Below, piece by piece: positions 55,056 through 63,096 of a stretch of 64,000 nucleotides of DNA. The stretch is taken from positions 1 through 64,000 of IMG/VR virus record IMGVR_UViG_3300047554_000471. The stretch is one strand, 5' to 3'. The notes under the pieces are model-generated. The model saw only the letters and a list, made by a program, of their open reading frames with translations. It searched no databases and was not told where the DNA came from. The position numbers and the translations under genes are program-made. This DNA comes from a virus. Within the stretch, counting starts at the first letter, position 1; the number at the start of each line of letters is the position of its first letter.

Positions 55056-55649
55056 ATGAATAATAGACCCACATTCCAACCTACTCAAAATGTAGACCAG
55101 ACTCAGTACTATTGGTTTGAGAATGGTTTTACGGAAGAAGAGGTGAACCATATACAACTCACAGCAGAAAAGTATCAAGAACATGATGCCACAATAATCG
55201 GTAATCAGGAAGAGGTGGAGGAAGCCATCAGAAAGTCTAAAATCAGATGGCTTCCAAACAACTCACAATGGTTGTGGATGTATAGTAGGATTGCAGATAT
55301 GGTAACAGAAGCAAACAATGCTCTGTGGCATTTCGATATTAACTCTATTATGGACGACATTCAGTTCACAGAATATGAAGCTGGAGGTGGTCATTATGAT
55401 TGGCACTTAGATATAGGACCTTCTACAATATCACATAGAAAAATATCTATTGTAGTTCAGCTTTCAAATCCTGATGAGTATGTGGGTGGTGATTTGGAAT
55501 TAATGCCAGGTAATTATTCATTTGCTGTACCTCGTAAAAAGGGAGCTGTTGCAATCTTTCCATCATTCATGTTACACAGAGTAACACCAGTGACTGAGGG
55601 ATTAAGACGAAGTGCCGTTTTGTGGGTTGGTGGAAGCCACTACAAATAA
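55056..55649 (+). CDS. 2-oxoglutarate/Fe(II) oxygenase, prolyl-hydroxylase-like (PKHD/PiuC type)
   Basis: 197 residues. The double-stranded beta-helix iron site is intact: HYDWHLD supplies H117 and D119, MLHRVTPVTEG the distal H174, and R184 ten residues later would hold 2-oxoglutarate. The segment VQLSNPDEYVGGDLELMPGN, the cupin core and the LHRVTPVTxGxR ending match PKHD-type hydroxylases, related to prolyl 4-hydroxylases. It starts 42 bases after the collagen-like fibre and is not a fibre itself. Hydroxylation of collagen Pro or Thr is an attractive guess; DNA or other proteins are alternatives, since such enzymes are common in T4-like phages. Confidence 0.88.
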   Translation: MNNRPTFQPTQNVDQTQYYWFENGFTEEEVNHIQLTAEKYQEHDATIIGNQEEVEEAIRKSKIRWLPNNSQWLWMYSRIADMVTEANNALWHFDINSIMDDIQFTEYEAGGGHYDWHLDIGPSTISHRKISIVVQLSNPDEYVGGDLELMPGNYSFAVPRKKGAVAIFPSFMLHRVTPVTEGLRRSAVLWVGGSHYK

Positions 55650-55669
55650 GGTTTACAAACAAAACAACA

Positions 55670-55677
55670 TATTTATA
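55670..55677 (+). promoter_or_regulatory. TATTTATA box (probable late promoter)
   Basis: TATTTATA preceded by CA, 24 bases before the ATG at 55702. Confidence 0.5.
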
Positions 55678-55701
55678 TAAAGAACAACATAAAACAAAGT
55701 T

Positions 55702-55974
55702 ATGGAAAACAAGCAATTTAGCGCAGAAGAACTTGAGCAAATCAAAGTCTTACAAGAGAAGTACAATGTATTAGGTATTCAACTAGTACAATTAAAGTTA
55801 GCAAAAAAGAATGCTGAAACCTATCTTAATGGCTTGATCGAGCAAGAGGGATTACTAGAAAATCAGATTGTAGAGACGAACGAGGAAGAAAAGAAGCTAG
55901 CTCAAGAATTAGACACAAAATATGGAGCTGGTTCTTTGGATCTTGAGACCGGACAATTTACGCCAAATAGCTAA
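55702..55974 (+). CDS. Small coiled-coil protein
   Basis: 90 residues. A long helix with heptad character (EELEQIKVLQEKYNVLGIQL, then KKNAETYLNGLIEQEGLLEN) is followed by a short Gly/Ser C-terminus (YGAGSLDLETGQFTPNS). No enzymatic motif. Having its own TATTTATA box, it may be a small structural or chaperone protein between the fibre and sheath units. The C-terminal pattern GSLDxETGxFTP is one I associate with large phages. Confidence 0.6.
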   Translation: MENKQFSAEELEQIKVLQEKYNVLGIQLVQLKLAKKNAETYLNGLIEQEGLLENQIVETNEEEKKLAQELDTKYGAGSLDLETGQFTPNS

Positions 55975-56004
55975 GGTATTTTAAGGTTTCGCTGTATGTT
56001 GTGA

Positions 56005-56012
56005 TATTTATA
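56005..56012 (+). promoter_or_regulatory. TATTTATA box (probable late promoter)
   Basis: TATTTATA preceded by GA, 28 bases before the tail sheath start at 56041. Confidence 0.55.
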
Positions 56013-56040
56013 TTCAAACTGATAAAACTACATTACAACA

Positions 56041-58425
56041 ATGGCTGAAAGAATAGTATCACCAGGTGTATTTACAAACGAGAAAGACCTCTCGTTTTTA
56101 CCTGCAGGTATTGCAGCAATCGGAGCTGCAATCATTGGTCCAACAACTAAAGGACCTGCTTTTGTACCGACAGTTGTCACTTCATTTGACGACTTTATTG
56201 CTAAGTTCGGTGGCTTAAGCGAAGAAACATACGTACCATATGCAGTTAAGAGCTACTTGAATAGCGCTTCAACTGTTACTGTGGTTCGTGTATTGTCTGA
56301 AGGAGGCTACAACGCTGACGCAGTTCAAATCGTTCACACCAATGGAGCTACTAGCAGATTGGTTGGTGTAATCATGCCAACTACTACTGTAGGTTCTTCT
56401 ACTGGTAACGGATTTACTAAGTCGGATTTTGCCGCTTTCCAAGCAGGTAGCGTAACTGGATCTTTCGGATTCCAATTATCTGGTTCAAGTGTAACAGCAC
56501 AAGCATTAACAGCTTCTGCTAATCCATCAAATGTTAACTCATTTGCTAACGTACTTGGTACTTCTGTAAAGGGTAGCAAGAAAGGATATATGTACACTTG
56601 GTTTAGTGATTACTTAGCAACCAGTACTGGTCTATCAGGATCTGTAAGCTTTGTATCACAATCAGCTAATACTAAAGTTGACCTATCAGGTTCAGCAGGT
56701 GTATACTCAAATGCTGAAACTCCATGGATCCAATCACAAATTATTGGTGCTGAAAAATTAAACTTATTCAAGATTCACACTCTTGCAGACGGTACTGACA
56801 CAAACACATCTTTCAAAGTTGCTGTAATCAATACAACACTTCCTGGAGATGATGCAGGTTCAGATTATGGATCATTCACGGTAGTAGTTCGTGATTACAA
56901 CGATACAGACCAACGTCCAGTTATCTTAGAATCTTTCACTGGTCTTAACTTAGACCCAGATTCATCTAACTACATTGCTCGCCGAATCGGTGACAAAGCT
57001 TACTCTGTAAGTTCAGCGGGTGTAGTATCTGTAACCGGAGATTACAACAACATCTCTAAGTACATCCGTGTAGAAGTTGACTCAGCTGTATCAGCTAAAG
57101 CAATCACTGCAAATGTTAAGCCTTTCGGTTTTGCTGCAGTAGTTCAGCCAGTATCTTCTAGCTATGCAATGCCAACAGCATCTATGGTAACTCAGAACAC
57201 TGAGATCAATAGTGCATACAATAAAAAGGCATACTACGGATGGAACTGGTCTTCAACAGATAACAGCAACTACTTGAAACCATTAGCTCTTGGTGCATCT
57301 GCAATGAATAACGCAGCATTCAACCTTGATGCTTGTTTCATCCACGCAAGTGCTTCTAAATTAAACGATAGCTCAACATTCGTAGGTGGATCTTCAGTAT
57401 CAGCATCAGTGTTTGCTGGACTAGATGTAAGCACCTTCTTGAAATTTACAGTACCATTCCAAGGTGGATTTGATGGTATGGACCCAGCAATCACTAAGAA
57501 AGTAGGTTCAGCAATCACAGCTACTAACTTATTTGGTATGGATTGTTCAACTGCAACTGCAAAAGGTTCAGTAGGATATGTAAAAGCTCTTAACGTAATC
57601 AGCAACTCTGACGAGTACGATGTTAACTTAATCGTTACTCCAGGTGCTACAATCAAAGATCACTCAACTATCGTTAACAAAGCTATCGAAGTAGCAGAAG
57701 ATCGTGGAGATGCATTCGTAATCGCAGATCCAGTTATCCAAGGTCAATCAGCTGCAGCAGCAATCGCAGCAGTAACTGACTCAGGAATCGATTCTAACTA
57801 CGTAGGTACTTACTGGCCATGGGTTAAAATCCTAGACACAGATAAAAACAAACCAGTGTGGGTTCCACCTAGTGTTGTTGTTCCACGTGTAATGGCTTAC
57901 AATGATTCAGTAGCATACGAGTGGTTTGCACCAGCTGGTCTAAATCGTGGTGGTATTTCTGAAGCAGTTGATGTTGAATTGAAACTTAACCAAGCTGACA
58001 GAAACGACTTATACGAAAATAAGATCAACGCAATTGCAACTTTCCCTAACCAAGGAATTTGTATCTGGGGTCAAAAAACTTTACAAGCTAAACCATCTGC
58101 ATTGGATCGTATCAACGTACGTCGCTTAATGATCACAATGAAGAAATACATTGCAAGTGCTAGCCGCTACTTGGTATTCGAAAACAATACTACAGCTACA
58201 CGTCAACGTTTCTTGAACATCGTAACTCCTTACTTAGAAACAGTTAAAGCACGTCAAGGTCTTTATGCTTTCAAAGTGGTAATGGATGAGACTAACAACA
58301 CACCTGATGTAATCGACAGAAACATCATGTACGGTCAAATCTACCTACAACCAGCTAAAGCAGCAGAATTTATCGTTCTTGACTTTAACATTCTTCCTAC
58401 TGGAGCAACTTTTGACAACGCTTAA
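56041..58425 (+). CDS. Tail sheath protein (T4 gp18-like)
   Basis: 794 residues (T4 gp18: 659). The N-terminus ERIVSPGVFTNEKDLSFLPA and AAIIGPTTKGPAFVPTVVTS, with SSTVTVVRVL nearby, and the C-terminal domain (YDSVAYEWFAPAGLNRGGIS-like, then INAIATFPNQGICIWGQKTL, and INVRRLMITMKKYI) are sheath hallmarks. The extra length is a beta-rich surface insert in the middle. Contraction of the sheath drives the tube through the host envelope. It is followed 25 bases later by the tube gene, as in T4. Confidence 0.95.
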   Translation: MAERIVSPGVFTNEKDLSFLPAGIAAIGAAIIGPTTKGPAFVPTVVTSFDDFIAKFGGLSEETYVPYAVKSYLNSASTVTVVRVLSEGGYNADAVQIVHTNGATSRLVGVIMPTTTVGSSTGNGFTKSDFAAFQAGSVTGSFGFQLSGSSVTAQALTASANPSNVNSFANVLGTSVKGSKKGYMYTWFSDYLATSTGLSGSVSFVSQSANTKVDLSGSAGVYSNAETPWIQSQIIGAEKLNLFKIHTLADGTDTNTSFKVAVINTTLPGDDAGSDYGSFTVVVRDYNDTDQRPVILESFTGLNLDPDSSNYIARRIGDKAYSVSSAGVVSVTGDYNNISKYIRVEVDSAVSAKAITANVKPFGFAAVVQPVSSSYAMPTASMVTQNTEINSAYNKKAYYGWNWSSTDNSNYLKPLALGASAMNNAAFNLDACFIHASASKLNDSSTFVGGSSVSASVFAGLDVSTFLKFTVPFQGGFDGMDPAITKKVGSAITATNLFGMDCSTATAKGSVGYVKALNVISNSDEYDVNLIVTPGATIKDHSTIVNKAIEVAEDRGDAFVIADPVIQGQSAAAAIAAVTDSGIDSNYVGTYWPWVKILDTDKNKPVWVPPSVVVPRVMAYNDSVAYEWFAPAGLNRGGISEAVDVELKLNQADRNDLYENKINAIATFPNQGICIWGQKTLQAKPSALDRINVRRLMITMKKYIASASRYLVFENNTTATRQRFLNIVTPYLETVKARQGLYAFKVVMDETNNTPDVIDRNIMYGQIYLQPAKAAEFIVLDFNILPTGATFDNA

Positions 58426-58433
58426 TATTTATA
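58426..58433 (+). promoter_or_regulatory. TATTTATA box (probable late promoter)
   Basis: TATTTATA preceded by AA, overlapping the sheath stop region, 17 bases before the tube start at 58451. Confidence 0.5.
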
Positions 58434-58450
58434 CAAAAGAGTAACGCAAC

Positions 58451-58939
58451 ATGGCAAACTTAATAGAAAACAACGAAATCTTCTACACACCTTACGAACC
58501 AAAGGTACAGAATAGATTTATATTACAAGTAGATGGTATTCCATCATTCTTGTGTAAAAAAGTTTCTCGTCCACAATTGGAATGTGGTGAGGTGGTTCTA
58601 GATCACATCAACATTATCCGCAAGATGAAGGGTAAGTGTAAGTGGGGAGATATCACAATCTCTATGTATGACGCCATCGTTCCATCAGGTGCGCAAGCAG
58701 TAATGGAGTGGGTACGTACAGCTCACGAATCAGTAACTGGTCGTGATGGATATGCAGACTTCTACAAAAAGAATTTTGATATCTTCGTACTAGGTCCAGT
58801 TGGTGATAAAATTGAGAACTGGAAAATTTGGGGAGCTTACATCAAAACTGCACAGTTTGGTGATATGGACTGGTCTACTGAGACTCCAGTTGAAATCTCT
58901 CTAACACTTGGTATCGACTACGCAGTACTTGAATACTAA
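58451..58939 (+). CDS. Tail tube protein (T4 gp19-like)
   Basis: 162 residues, nearly identical in length to T4 gp19 (163). FYTPYEPKVQNRFILQVDGI, KKVSRPQLECGEVVLDHINI and the final EISLTLGIDYAVLEY fit the gp19/phage tube fold. It forms the rigid inner tube inside the sheath. It has its own TATTTATA box and a strong terminator follows. Confidence 0.95.
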   Translation: MANLIENNEIFYTPYEPKVQNRFILQVDGIPSFLCKKVSRPQLECGEVVLDHINIIRKMKGKCKWGDITISMYDAIVPSGAQAVMEWVRTAHESVTGRDGYADFYKKNFDIFVLGPVGDKIENWKIWGAYIKTAQFGDMDWSTETPVEISLTLGIDYAVLEY

Positions 58940-58960
58940 TTAAGACTGAAAATTAATTCG

Positions 58961-58997
58961 AAGAAAGCCGACTTAACTGTTGGCTTTCTTTTTTTAT
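58961..58997 (+). terminator. Rho-independent terminator
   Basis: A 12-bp stem (58961-58972 with 58979-58990, one G-T pair) and 6-base loop with a long T tract. It ends the sheath/tube unit. Confidence 0.9.
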
Positions 58998-59004
58998 TTG
59001 CGTA

Positions 59005-59012
59005 TATTTATA
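59005..59012 (+). promoter_or_regulatory. TATTTATA box (probable late promoter)
   Basis: TATTTATA preceded by TA, 34 bases before the ATG at 59047 and directly after a terminator. Confidence 0.55.
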
Positions 59013-59046
59013 GAAGAACCATAGTTACTAAAATAGTTTTACCAAT

Positions 59047-59922
59047 ATGACAAAAGTTGTAAACGACGATTATCCAACAAATAACCGTCAACTAACAGAC
59101 GAAGAGATCAAAGCCAAATTCTTGGCAGACTCAATCAACACAGGAGCTGTTGAATCTTTCACTAAATCAGACGTACCAACAGAGATAATTCCACTTCCGA
59201 GTAAGGGATACTTCTATCCAGAAGGACATCCATTAGCTAGTGGTACTATCGAAATGAAATACATGACTGCTAAGGAGGAGGATATCCTAGCATCACAAAA
59301 CTTAATTAAGCAGGGAGTTGTATTAGATAAGTTATTACAATCGCTTATCGTTACTAAGATTAATTACAACGACCTACTGACAGTCGACAAGAATGCAATC
59401 TTTATTGCAGCTCGTATTCTTGCCTATGGTAAGGATTATGAGGTAGAAATCACTTGTCCAAGCTGTGGTGAAAAATCAACACAAGTGGTTGATCTTCAGC
59501 AATTTGAGGATAAAGATATTGATTGGGATCGCTTTACTAAAGGTCAAACAACACACAACTTCACATTGCCAATCTCTAAAAAAGAAGTGAGCTTAAAATT
59601 CTTAACTCATGGTGACGAGAAAAAGATTGAAGAAGCTATCAAAAATACTAAAAAACTAAGCCGATTGACTGGAGTTGATCCAGAGCTATCTACCAGACTA
59701 AAACATATGATTGTAGCTGTAGATGGAGAATCTGATCGTGCAGTCGTTAATAAGTTTGTGGATAGTATGCTATCTCGTGATTCGTTAGAGTTGCGTAAGT
59801 ATCTAAAAGAGGTCACACCAGATATCGATACGACGTTCTCGTATGAGTGTCCAAGTTGTGGCTATGAGCAAGAAAAGATGGCATTGCCCATCGGAGTAGG
59901 GTTTTTTTGGCCTGGGGTCTGA
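59047..59922 (+). CDS. Tail-assembly/baseplate-hub protein (T4_baseplate-like), zero-frame product
   Basis: 291 residues. The front part (EIIPLPSKGYFYPEGHPLAS, then IEMKYMTAKEEDILASQNLI) is the conserved start of T4-like hub-assembly proteins. Two CPSC zinc knuckles (C137/C140 and C268/C271) form a likely metal site. The zero frame ends at VGFFWPGV then TGA, but the family's usual C-terminal helices continue in the +1 frame (next entry). The gene lies between tube and tape measure, where tail-assembly chaperones with programmed frameshifts normally sit. Confidence 0.85.
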   Translation: MTKVVNDDYPTNNRQLTDEEIKAKFLADSINTGAVESFTKSDVPTEIIPLPSKGYFYPEGHPLASGTIEMKYMTAKEEDILASQNLIKQGVVLDKLLQSLIVTKINYNDLLTVDKNAIFIAARILAYGKDYEVEITCPSCGEKSTQVVDLQQFEDKDIDWDRFTKGQTTHNFTLPISKKEVSLKFLTHGDEKKIEEAIKNTKKLSRLTGVDPELSTRLKHMIVAVDGESDRAVVNKFVDSMLSRDSLELRKYLKEVTPDIDTTFSYECPSCGYEQEKMALPIGVGFFWPGV

Positions 59923-60115
59923 TTACAGGCCCATTCTGCAAGATCAGATTTTTGATCTTATGTATTATGGAAAAATGGGATGGACGTACTCCGACCTATA
60001 CAACTTGCCAGTCTACCTTAGACGATACTTCTATCTCAAACTCGCAGATACCAAGAAGAAAGAGCAAGAAGCCGAAAAGGCTGCTTACGAAAAAGCAAAA
60101 TCAGGAAAAAGATAA
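59914..60115 (+). other. +1-frame extension of the tail-assembly protein, probable programmed frameshift
   Basis: At GGGG (59914-59917) a +1 slip of the GGG codon gives FFWPGSDYRPILQDQIFDLM, continuing YYGKMGWTYSDLYNLPVYLR and RYFYLKLADTKKKEQEAEKA to TAA at 60113-60115. This is the C-terminal part expected of this family. The full product would be 355 residues, versus 291 without the slip. The zero-frame UGA lies one codon after the GGGG. The T7 run at 59902-59908 is a second possible slip site but would lose the conserved Trp-Pro. A base error in the sequence (one G too many) is an alternative. Confidence 0.75.
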
Positions 60116-60121
60116 ACAGAG

Positions 60122-60148
60122 AGCCAACTTCGGTTGGCTTTCCTTTTT
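60122..60148 (+). terminator. Rho-independent terminator with UUCG loop
   Basis: A 7-bp stem (AGCCAAC at 60122-60128 with GTTGGCT at 60133-60139) closed by a TTCG tetraloop, then a T-rich tail. Confidence 0.92.
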
Positions 60149-60154
60149 ATGCAA

Positions 60155-60162
60155 TATTTATA
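60155..60162 (+). promoter_or_regulatory. TATTTATA box (probable late promoter)
   Basis: TATTTATA preceded by AA, 13 bases before the ATG at 60176, directly after a terminator. Confidence 0.6.
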
Positions 60163-60175
60163 TGAAAACAATACA

Positions 60176-60496
60176 ATGGCTAAGAAGAATGTAAGAGAAA
60201 TGATTCAGACTATAATTCGTGAGGAGTTGTTGAATCATAGAATTGAAGAAGGCATTGTAAATTGGATGCTAGATAAGACATCGAGTTTTGTAAAATCTCA
60301 TTTCAATCACGTAGCCGATTATCAATACGCAAGACTAATGTCCTCACCAGACTTCAAGGCTTTACATAAAAAGTTTAACATGGGTGAGAGGGAGTTTATG
60401 GATAGAGCCACTAAACTAATAAAACAAAACCCAAAAAAGTTTGCAGACATATTAGCTTATGATGCAAGCAAATCAAAGTATAAAAAATTCTTTTAA
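60176..60496 (+). CDS. Small basic protein ahead of the tape measure gene
   Basis: 106 residues. The chosen ATG at 60176 lies after the TATTTATA box; an in-frame ATG at 60134 would include the box and the terminator tail, so it is rejected. The N-terminus VREMIQTIIREELLNHRIEE is an amphipathic helix like those of several small proteins in the head cluster. The rest is helical and lysine-rich (FNMGEREFMDRATKLIKQNP). The next gene, the tape measure, starts 8 bases later. Function unknown; a tail-initiator or virion-internal protein is possible. Confidence 0.65.
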   Translation: MAKKNVREMIQTIIREELLNHRIEEGIVNWMLDKTSSFVKSHFNHVADYQYARLMSSPDFKALHKKFNMGEREFMDRATKLIKQNPKKFADILAYDASKSKYKKFF

Positions 60497-60504
60497 GTTA
60501 ATTA

Positions 60505-63096
60505 ATGGCTAATCAACTCAACATTGGACCGGACGAGTTCAAAAACCTTGCACAAAGTATCTCAGATGCAGTTGCTCAAGGTTTTTCTCAGGGAACCAAG
60601 AAGTCAAAGGATCTTCTTGGGGCTGGTTTGTTGGGGCAAATGAAAAAAGACTTAGCTGATATAGCTCAGAAAAATAAAGAGGATAACTTTGCAGCCGAAG
60701 TTCGAAACAAAGCGCTGAAGGATGGTGTATCGACGAGAGTTGCTGAGATACAGGTTTTAGCAAAGCAGCAGATACAGCAAAATAAACTATTACTCCTAGG
60801 AACTCAGCGTAACATGGTTGAGTTGGGTTTACTAAAGCTTCAAGCGCAACAAGCTGGTGATGATAGTTTAGTAAAACAGTATGACCAAAAGATTCAAAGG
60901 TCTAGATCATTTGCTCAGAGTATAGAGCAAGAAAATCAAAAGATAGAATCGACTAGTAAGCATCTAGCAAAAAAGCTTATCCAACAAGATAAGGAAGAAG
61001 CGTTCAATGCAAAGCAGCATGAGGTCAAGGAGAAGATTGAAGAGATAAACAAAAGCCTTAGAGAGCGAGTTGGCATTACTGATGAACTTCTAGATCAATT
61101 ACGCACACCAGAATTAGCTAAAGCTGTTTTTGCAGAACAAACTGCTGAAAAGCTACACGAAGCCTACGAAGGTTTTGAGGCATTTAAGAAGCAAGGTTTA
61201 TCAGCAGGACAAGCTATTGAAGCTCAATTTAAGGGACTCTCGATTGAGAGTATGATGGGCCTTTCAGATACTAAGGGTGTCATGAATGGTGTTATTGAGC
61301 AGTATGGTAATGTTAACGCATTAAGTAAAGAGACTGTAAATGAGCTTGGTAAAATGGCTCACCACTTTGGTATCACGGGAGAAGCAGCAGCTCAATTAAA
61401 TGCTAGCTTATCACAAATGCCAGGTGAGACAGCAGAAACTGCTGCACATGCAATGGAGCATGTAGGCCATATGGCTGAATTGCAGGGGATTGCGCCAGGT
61501 AAGATTATGGGCGATATGGCCAAGAATACTGGAGCAATGGCTTTGTATAGTAAAGGTGGCGCAGAGGCTTTTGGTAAGTCGGCAGTTCAACTACATAAGA
61601 TGGGAGTTGAGATAGGCACAGCTGCTAAGATGGCAGATGGTTTATTAGACTTTGAGAGTAGTATCAATAAGCAGATGGAAGCATCTGTATTATTAGGTAG
61701 AGAAATAAATTTAGATAAGGCTCGTGAATTAGCTCTAAACGGTGATCTCGAAGGATCGACTAGAGAAGTTCTTGCAAATATTGGAGGAGCTGCGGAGTTT
61801 GAGAAAATGAACGTAATGCAGAAAAAGGCTTTAGCAGAAGCTACTGGAATGTCGGTAGAGGAATTACAAAAGTCAATTGATGCGCAAGAAGAGTCAAATA
61901 AGTACTTTGGTGAACAATCCAGCTTACTAGACAACATCATGGGTAAAACTATGGAAGTTGGTGGAGGTGTGATTGGTTTCATGAAGGAGAATGCTATGTG
62001 GATGGCCTCAGGCGTCCAAATGCTTGGTCAAGTGAATCTAGGCAAGATCAAGCAGTATGCAATGGACACAGCTCACTGGATAAAAGAAAAAGCGCACTTA
62101 CTGTGGAAGGCTTCTATAGGTAAGCTTTTGGGTAAAGGTGGTGGTGGAGCAACAGATGCAGCAAGTTCAGCAGCGTCTAGTGCACCAGCAGATGGAGGTA
62201 AGTCCACTGGTGGATTAACCAAAGCAATTGAAAAAATTAACCCAGCAAAACTATTAGCCGGAGCAGCAGCATTGGTATTAGTGGCAGCAGCGGTATTCAT
62301 ATTTGCAAAAGCAGCTCAAGAATTTGCAGACGTATCTTGGGGATCGATAGCAAAAGCAATCGTCGGTATGCTGGCATTGGTTGGAGCATTAGCTCTAGTT
62401 GGTGCTATCATGATGAGTGGTGTAGGAGCATTGGCAATATTGGCAGGTGCTGGAGCAATGCTCATTATGGCAGCAGCCTTATTTGTATTAGGAAAAGCGA
62501 TTCAAGAAATGGCCAAAGGCTTTGATATGTTTGTTCCTTCCTTACTGCAATTAGCGCCAATGGCATTCCAAATAATAGCACTCGGAGCTGGTATGACTTT
62601 GCTTGGAGCAGGTATGTTAGCTTTAGGATACGCATCACTAATAGCATTCCCAGGTCTAATGTTAGCTAGCTTAGGTCTAGGTTTAATGGTACCAAGTCTC
62701 TTAGTCTTAACTAAGATTGCCGAAATGGGTGGCTTCTCCGTACTATCAGAAGGTCTGTTAATGATGTCAGCAGCTGGTCCTGGATTAGGATTAGTGGCTA
62801 TGTCGATGTTGGGAATTGGAGCAGGTTTAGGTGTCATAGCAATGGCAGGATTTGCGGCATTGCCTATCATAGGAGCGTTGATCGGATTAGCAGCAGTAGC
62901 ACCAGCGTTAGCAGGTTTAGGAGGAGCGCTTGGTGGAATGTTTGGTGGAGGAGATGAAGGTGATAAGATGGATACGCTTATTGCAAAAATTGATCAATTG
63001 ATCGCAGTAGCTTCATCAGGCGGTGAAGTTAAGATGGATGGTAAGAAGGTTGGTGAAGTAGTACGTTTAGGATTAAACTCATCAGGAATTAGATAA
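60505..63096 (+). CDS. Tape measure protein
   Basis: 863 residues. An Ala/Gln/Lys-rich helical N-terminal half (for example ELGLLKLQAQQAGDDSLVKQ) ends in a hydrophobic segment (residues about 585-810) of several membrane-spanning-like stretches (AAALVLVAAAVFIFAKAA, ALALVGAIMMSGVGALAI, and Gly/Ala/Leu-rich runs). This is the typical composition of a tape measure, which sets tail length and is ejected into the host envelope. It sits directly after the tail-assembly gene, as expected. Its stop overlaps the next start by one base. Confidence 0.88.
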   Translation: MANQLNIGPDEFKNLAQSISDAVAQGFSQGTKKSKDLLGAGLLGQMKKDLADIAQKNKEDNFAAEVRNKALKDGVSTRVAEIQVLAKQQIQQNKLLLLGTQRNMVELGLLKLQAQQAGDDSLVKQYDQKIQRSRSFAQSIEQENQKIESTSKHLAKKLIQQDKEEAFNAKQHEVKEKIEEINKSLRERVGITDELLDQLRTPELAKAVFAEQTAEKLHEAYEGFEAFKKQGLSAGQAIEAQFKGLSIESMMGLSDTKGVMNGVIEQYGNVNALSKETVNELGKMAHHFGITGEAAAQLNASLSQMPGETAETAAHAMEHVGHMAELQGIAPGKIMGDMAKNTGAMALYSKGGAEAFGKSAVQLHKMGVEIGTAAKMADGLLDFESSINKQMEASVLLGREINLDKARELALNGDLEGSTREVLANIGGAAEFEKMNVMQKKALAEATGMSVEELQKSIDAQEESNKYFGEQSSLLDNIMGKTMEVGGGVIGFMKENAMWMASGVQMLGQVNLGKIKQYAMDTAHWIKEKAHLLWKASIGKLLGKGGGGATDAASSAASSAPADGGKSTGGLTKAIEKINPAKLLAGAAALVLVAAAVFIFAKAAQEFADVSWGSIAKAIVGMLALVGALALVGAIMMSGVGALAILAGAGAMLIMAAALFVLGKAIQEMAKGFDMFVPSLLQLAPMAFQIIALGAGMTLLGAGMLALGYASLIAFPGLMLASLGLGLMVPSLLVLTKIAEMGGFSVLSEGLLMMSAAGPGLGLVAMSMLGIGAGLGVIAMAGFAALPIIGALIGLAAVAPALAGLGGALGGMFGGGDEGDKMDTLIAKIDQLIAVASSGGEVKMDGKKVGEVVRLGLNSSGIR

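Noticed and set aside
60134-60175. ATG at 60134 as start of the small gene before the tape measure
   Set aside because: The reading would include the terminator tail and the TATTTATA box; ATG 60176 is 13 bases after the box.
59907-60194. Third-frame 95-residue ORF downstream of the hub gene
   Set aside because: The +1 frame carries the conserved C-terminal helices and ends at 60115; this frame gives no recognisable protein and runs through the terminator.
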